DNA from: Bacillota bacterium
GTDB lineage: Bacteria > Bacillota > Clostridia > Christensenellales > Aristaeellaceae
Length of the DNA: 8,234 nucleotides
Assembly (NCBI GenBank): GCA_023460055.1
Contig: JAEWRJ010000018.1
Coordinates: 1-8,234, forward strand
Direction: 5' to 3'
Position 1 is the first letter of the stretch; each line of letters starts with the position of its first letter. Of the stretch, positions 6,013 to 8,234 are shown one piece after another. Position numbers and translations under genes: made by a program. The notes below the pieces were generated by a model that was given only the letters and a program-made list of their open reading frames with translations, was not told the origin of the DNA and searched no databases.

Positions 6013-7020
6013 TTACAGGCCGATCACAAGGTCTTCCTTGACGGCCACATGCACCTTGTCTCCAACGCCATATACCATCTTATCCTCAAACAGGATATCC
6101 GCGTTGATCTGAAGGCCGTTCACGTCAATGGTGAAGCGGATCAGGTTGCCGTGCGAGATAAAGCCGGCGATCTTTCCCTGCGCTGTCAGGAGGCCTTCCC
6201 CATGGATAGGCTGCCGGCTGAGGTTGACGATCTCAGGCCTAATGGCCACCTCAAGCTGCGGTATGGCTGTGCCAAAGGCCCTGTTGAAGTCTTTGGCGTC
6301 CAGCAGGTTATAGTTGCCGATAAAGGTGGCGGCAAACCTGGTCGCGGGGCGGGTATAGATCTGCTCCGGCGTTCCGGATTGCTCGATCTTGCCCGCATGG
6401 AACAGGTTGATCACATCGGACATGATCATGGCCTCATCCTGATCGTGGGTGACGTAGATGGTGGTGATGCCCAGCTGCTGCTGAATGCGGCGGATCTCGA
6501 TCTGCAGGTTTTTGCGCAGCAAGGCATCGATGGCGCTGAGCGGCTCATCCAGCAGCAATACCTTGGGGGCGGTAACCATGGCCCTGGCCAGCGCCACGCG
6601 CTGCTGCTGACCGCCGGAAAGCTGTGCCGGATACTGGTCGATCTTATCAGCCAGGCCCACGATATCCAGCATTTCCACTACCTTTTTGTCGATCTCGGGC
6701 CTGGGCATCTTTTTGAGCTTCAAGCCGTAGGCGACATTATTGCGCACGCTGAGGTTGGGAAACAGCGAATACTGCTGGAATACCATGCCGATGCCGCGGC
6801 GGCGGGGAATGACCTCCGTAATGTCCTCCCCTTCCAGATAGATGCGGCCGCTGCTCACCTGCTCAAGCCCCGAAAGGCAGCGCAGCAGCGTGGATTTTCC
6901 GCAGCCCGAGGGGCCCAGCAGCGTGACAAACTGGCCTTTTTCGACATCCAGTTCAATATCCTTGAGCACGTGGTTGGTCCCAAACATTTTATTGATCTTT
7001 TCAAAGCGTATGTAAGCCAT
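6013..7020 (-). CDS. ABC transporter ATP-binding protein with TOBE domain (PotA/FbpC-like)
   Basis: The energising subunit of an ABC importer, on the cytoplasmic side of the membrane; 335 residues. Motifs in order: Walker A GPSGCGKST (36-44), Q-loop FQQYSLFP (81-88), signature LSGGQQQR (134-141), Walker B VLLLDEP (154-160), D-loop SAID (162-165, with I where L is commonest) and H-loop YVTHD (189-193, H192). After residue about 235 comes a regulatory C-terminal region with IRPEIVNL (260-267) and a TOBE-type beta segment to the end. This matches the spermidine/putrescine, iron(III) and aminoethylphosphonate importer ATPases; the MalK/UgpC sugar type is related. It begins 3 bases after the stop of the upstream permease, with GAGGG about 10 bases before the ATG inside that gene's end. 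The order permease-permease-ATPase-GDPD suggests an organophosphate substrate, but the sequence alone cannot settle this. Confidence 0.93.
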   Translation of the reverse strand: MAYIRFEKINKMFGTNHVLKDIELDVEKGQFVTLLGPSGCGKSTLLRCLSGLEQVSSGRIYLEGEDITEVIPRRRGIGMVFQQYSLFPNLSVRNNVAYGLKLKKMPRPEIDKKVVEMLDIVGLADKIDQYPAQLSGGQQQRVALARAMVTAPKVLLLDEPLSAIDALLRKNLQIEIRRIQQQLGITTIYVTHDQDEAMIMSDVINLFHAGKIEQSGTPEQIYTRPATRFAATFIGNYNLLDAKDFNRAFGTAIPQLEVAIRPEIVNLSRQPIHGEGLLTAQGKIAGFISHGNLIRFTIDVNGLQINADILFEDKMVYGVGDKVHVAVKEDLVIGL

Positions 7021-7023
7021 GCG

Positions 7024-7833
7024 TCATTTACCCTCGTTTCTCATTTTCTCAAGCATTCCCCTGCTCTGCAGCGCCAACACGAGGGCGGTAATGGCAAAGG
7101 TGATCATGATGATCACCATAAATACCGCCGAAGCCTCTGCACTGGAGCGCTTCATGGCCTGATAAAGAAATTTTTGCATGTTGTTGACACTGGTGCTGGA
7201 CAGATTCCGGATGATGACGTAATCGCCAAACAGCAGCCCCACCGCCAAAAGGCTCGACACCGTGATACCTGTGAGGATGTTGGGCACGATCACCTTAAAA
7301 AAGGCCTTCAGCTTGCTCTCTCCCAGCATCTCCGCGGCGTCCAGCAGCATTTTCATGTTGATGGCCCGCATGCCGTTGCGGATGCCGTTATAGATATGAG
7401 GCAGGATGATGATGCAGTACGCGCCCATCAGCATCACCATGCGTTCGCTCAGCACAGAGTCGTTTCGGGCATACAGGATCAATATGGAAACGGACAGGAT
7501 AACGCCTTGAATGGTATAGGGGATCATGCACAGCAGCTGCATGTATTTCTCCAGCTTGGGGAAATAGACCGTGACCGCAAAGAGGGCCAGCAGCATCACA
7601 GCGATGGTGATCAAAATCGGAATCACGCAGATGATCAGTGTCTGATACATGGCGCGCAAAAAGGCGGTATCCGTAAAAATCTTCGCGTAATTGGCCAGGG
7701 TAAATCCGCGGGGAATGATGCCCGTCCAATCCTCAAACAGGGAATAAACCGCTGTTGCCGCAAGCGGAATCATCAGCCACAGGATAACAAACCCCATGAC
7801 GATGCCTGCGCTGAACCGAGCCTTTTTTTGCAT
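7024..7833 (-). CDS. ABC transporter permease (PotC/PhnV-like)
   Basis: A membrane-spanning subunit of the importer with 269 residues and six hydrophobic helices (roughly 10-31, 63-88, 97-121, 132-148, 183-205 and 234-256). The EAA loop that docks on the ATPase is DAAEMLGESKLKAFFKVIVP (165-184), with the family's conserved glycine G171 and the late proline. The LFGDYVII stretch (201-208) is typical of the C-terminal permease partner in spermidine/putrescine- and phosphonate-type importers. It starts 6 bases after the stop of the first permease, with a strong AAGGGAGG ribosome site (7850-7843) that overlaps the end of that gene, so the two are co-transcribed and probably coupled. Its TGA stop is 3 bases before the ATPase ATG. 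No substrate-specific residues can be read. Confidence 0.9.
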   Translation of the reverse strand: MQKKARFSAGIVMGFVILWLMIPLAATAVYSLFEDWTGIIPRGFTLANYAKIFTDTAFLRAMYQTLIICVIPILITIAVMLLALFAVTVYFPKLEKYMQLLCMIPYTIQGVILSVSILILYARNDSVLSERMVMLMGAYCIIILPHIYNGIRNGMRAINMKMLLDAAEMLGESKLKAFFKVIVPNILTGITVSSLLAVGLLFGDYVIIRNLSSTSVNNMQKFLYQAMKRSSAEASAVFMVIIMITFAITALVLALQSRGMLEKMRNEGK

Positions 7834-7839
7834 CGCCGC

Positions 7840-8234
7840 TTACCTCCCTTCCCACTTTGTCGTCTTCTTTGTGATGTAGTTATTCACCAGGATCACAATG
7901 CTCATGATGATCATCATGACGACCGACAGCGCCGCGCCCAGTTTGGGCTTGGATTTGATATCACCCACAAAGGAAGCGGAAATGTTGATCGGCAGGAGGG
8001 AGAAGTTGTTCATCAGCAGCGCGTAGGCGGTCGCGTACGCGCTCAAAGCATTGGCAAACAATACGCTCAGCGTGGAAAACAGGCTGGGCAGCAGCACGGG
8101 AATACCCACGCGCTGCCAGAAGTGCGCGCTGGTTCCGCCCAGCAGCATATTGGCTTCTCCCCACTCTTTGCGGATGCCGTTGAAGGCCGGTATCAGTAAA
8201 AGCGTTGACAGCGGGATCTGGAAATAGATATAGA
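7840..8234 (-). CDS. ABC transporter permease, first subunit, partial (C-terminal part)
   Basis: The minus-strand frame ending in TAA at 7842-7840 stays open to the right edge, giving the last 130 residues. The visible part begins YIYFQIPLSTLLLIPAFNG, a typical permease helix entering the EAA loop, then KEWGEANMLLGGTS, a slightly divergent EAA motif (EAN for EAA) with its glycine, and RVGIPVLLPSL. Two more hydrophobic helices follow, and the protein ends in KKTTKWEGR. The ATG at 8148 is internal, falling inside the EAA motif, so it is not the start. Full-length relatives have about 280-300 residues, so roughly half is missing. It is the partner of the permease at 7024-7833 and lies upstream of it in one operon; the substrate-binding protein gene is probably beyond the right edge. 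Confidence 0.87.
   Translation of the reverse strand, partial: YIYFQIPLSTLLLIPAFNGIRKEWGEANMLLGGTSAHFWQRVGIPVLLPSLFSTLSVLFANALSAYATAYALLMNNFSLLPINISASFVGDIKSKPKLGAALSVVMMIIMSIVILVNNYITKKTTKWEGR
7843..7850 (-). promoter_or_regulatory. Ribosome binding site of the second ABC permease
   Basis: On the minus strand, AAGGGAGG lies 9 bases before the ATG at 7833-7831, within the last codons of the upstream permease. It sets the start and implies coupled translation. Confidence 0.65.

Noticed and set aside
7840..8148. A small 102-residue membrane protein starting at ATG 8148
   Set aside because: The same frame continues open to the window edge with a typical permease helix, and the ATG falls inside the EAA motif, so this is the tail of a larger permease.
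5953..8199. A 748-codon open frame on the plus strand, antisense to the ABC operon
   Set aside because: It lies opposite three genes with intact ABC-family motifs, is unnaturally rich in His, Gln and Asp, has no recognisable domain or ribosome site, and is explained by GC-rich codon bias leaving the opposite frame free of stops.

Overview
The window is a compact, GC-rich stretch of bacterial chromosome (by eye about 60% G+C) with eight protein genes, two of them cut by the window edges. I see no mobile element, CRISPR array, tRNA or rRNA. Strong purine-rich ribosome sites (AAGGGAGG, AGGAGA, AGGGA), short intergenic gaps and the protein families fit a GC-rich member of the Bacillota, probably a Clostridia-type gut bacterium. 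That placement is an inference from style; no marker gene is present.

Layout. (1) Positions 1-780, minus strand: the first 260 codons of a seven-bladed beta-propeller lactonase, leaving the window on the left. (2) Positions 781-955: a divergent control region with back-to-back promoter candidates and an 8-bp GC hairpin in the rightward leader. (3) Plus strand: an FAD-dependent oxidoreductase (956-2137) and then a GNAT acetyltransferase (2215-2745). (4) Positions 2746-2844: a markedly AT-rich control region with a good sigma-A-type promoter, a perfect 10-bp palindrome in its spacer and a second inverted repeat over the -35 box. (5) Plus strand, coupled pair: a PlsC-type acyltransferase with a C-terminal zinc ribbon and an extra domain (2845-3999), and a UMF1/Atg22-type MFS transporter (4003-5331). 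(6) Minus strand, reading leftwards from the right edge: ABC permease (partial, 7840-8234), second ABC permease (7024-7833), ABC ATPase with TOBE domain (6013-7020) and a cytoplasmic glycerophosphodiester phosphodiesterase (5328-6002). The two converging operons meet with a 4-bp overlap of their stop codons.

How the genes fit together. The leftward operon is a classical importer (two permeases plus ATPase; the binding protein is presumably beyond 8234) that ends in a glycerophosphodiesterase. That gene order recalls E. coli ugpBAEC-ugpQ, but the permeases look like the spermidine/putrescine, iron and phosphonate type rather than the sugar type. A phosphorylated glycerol compound is a reasonable but untested guess for its substrate. 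The facing operon starts with a glycerophospholipid acyltransferase, so both sides of the junction touch glycerophospholipid metabolism. The lactonase and the FAD oxidoreductase share a divergent promoter region and could act on the same carbon compound, which is also inference.

Nothing here is plainly an undescribed system. The most worthwhile leads are the ABC-GDPD operon, the three-part acyltransferase, and the palindromic control region in front of it.
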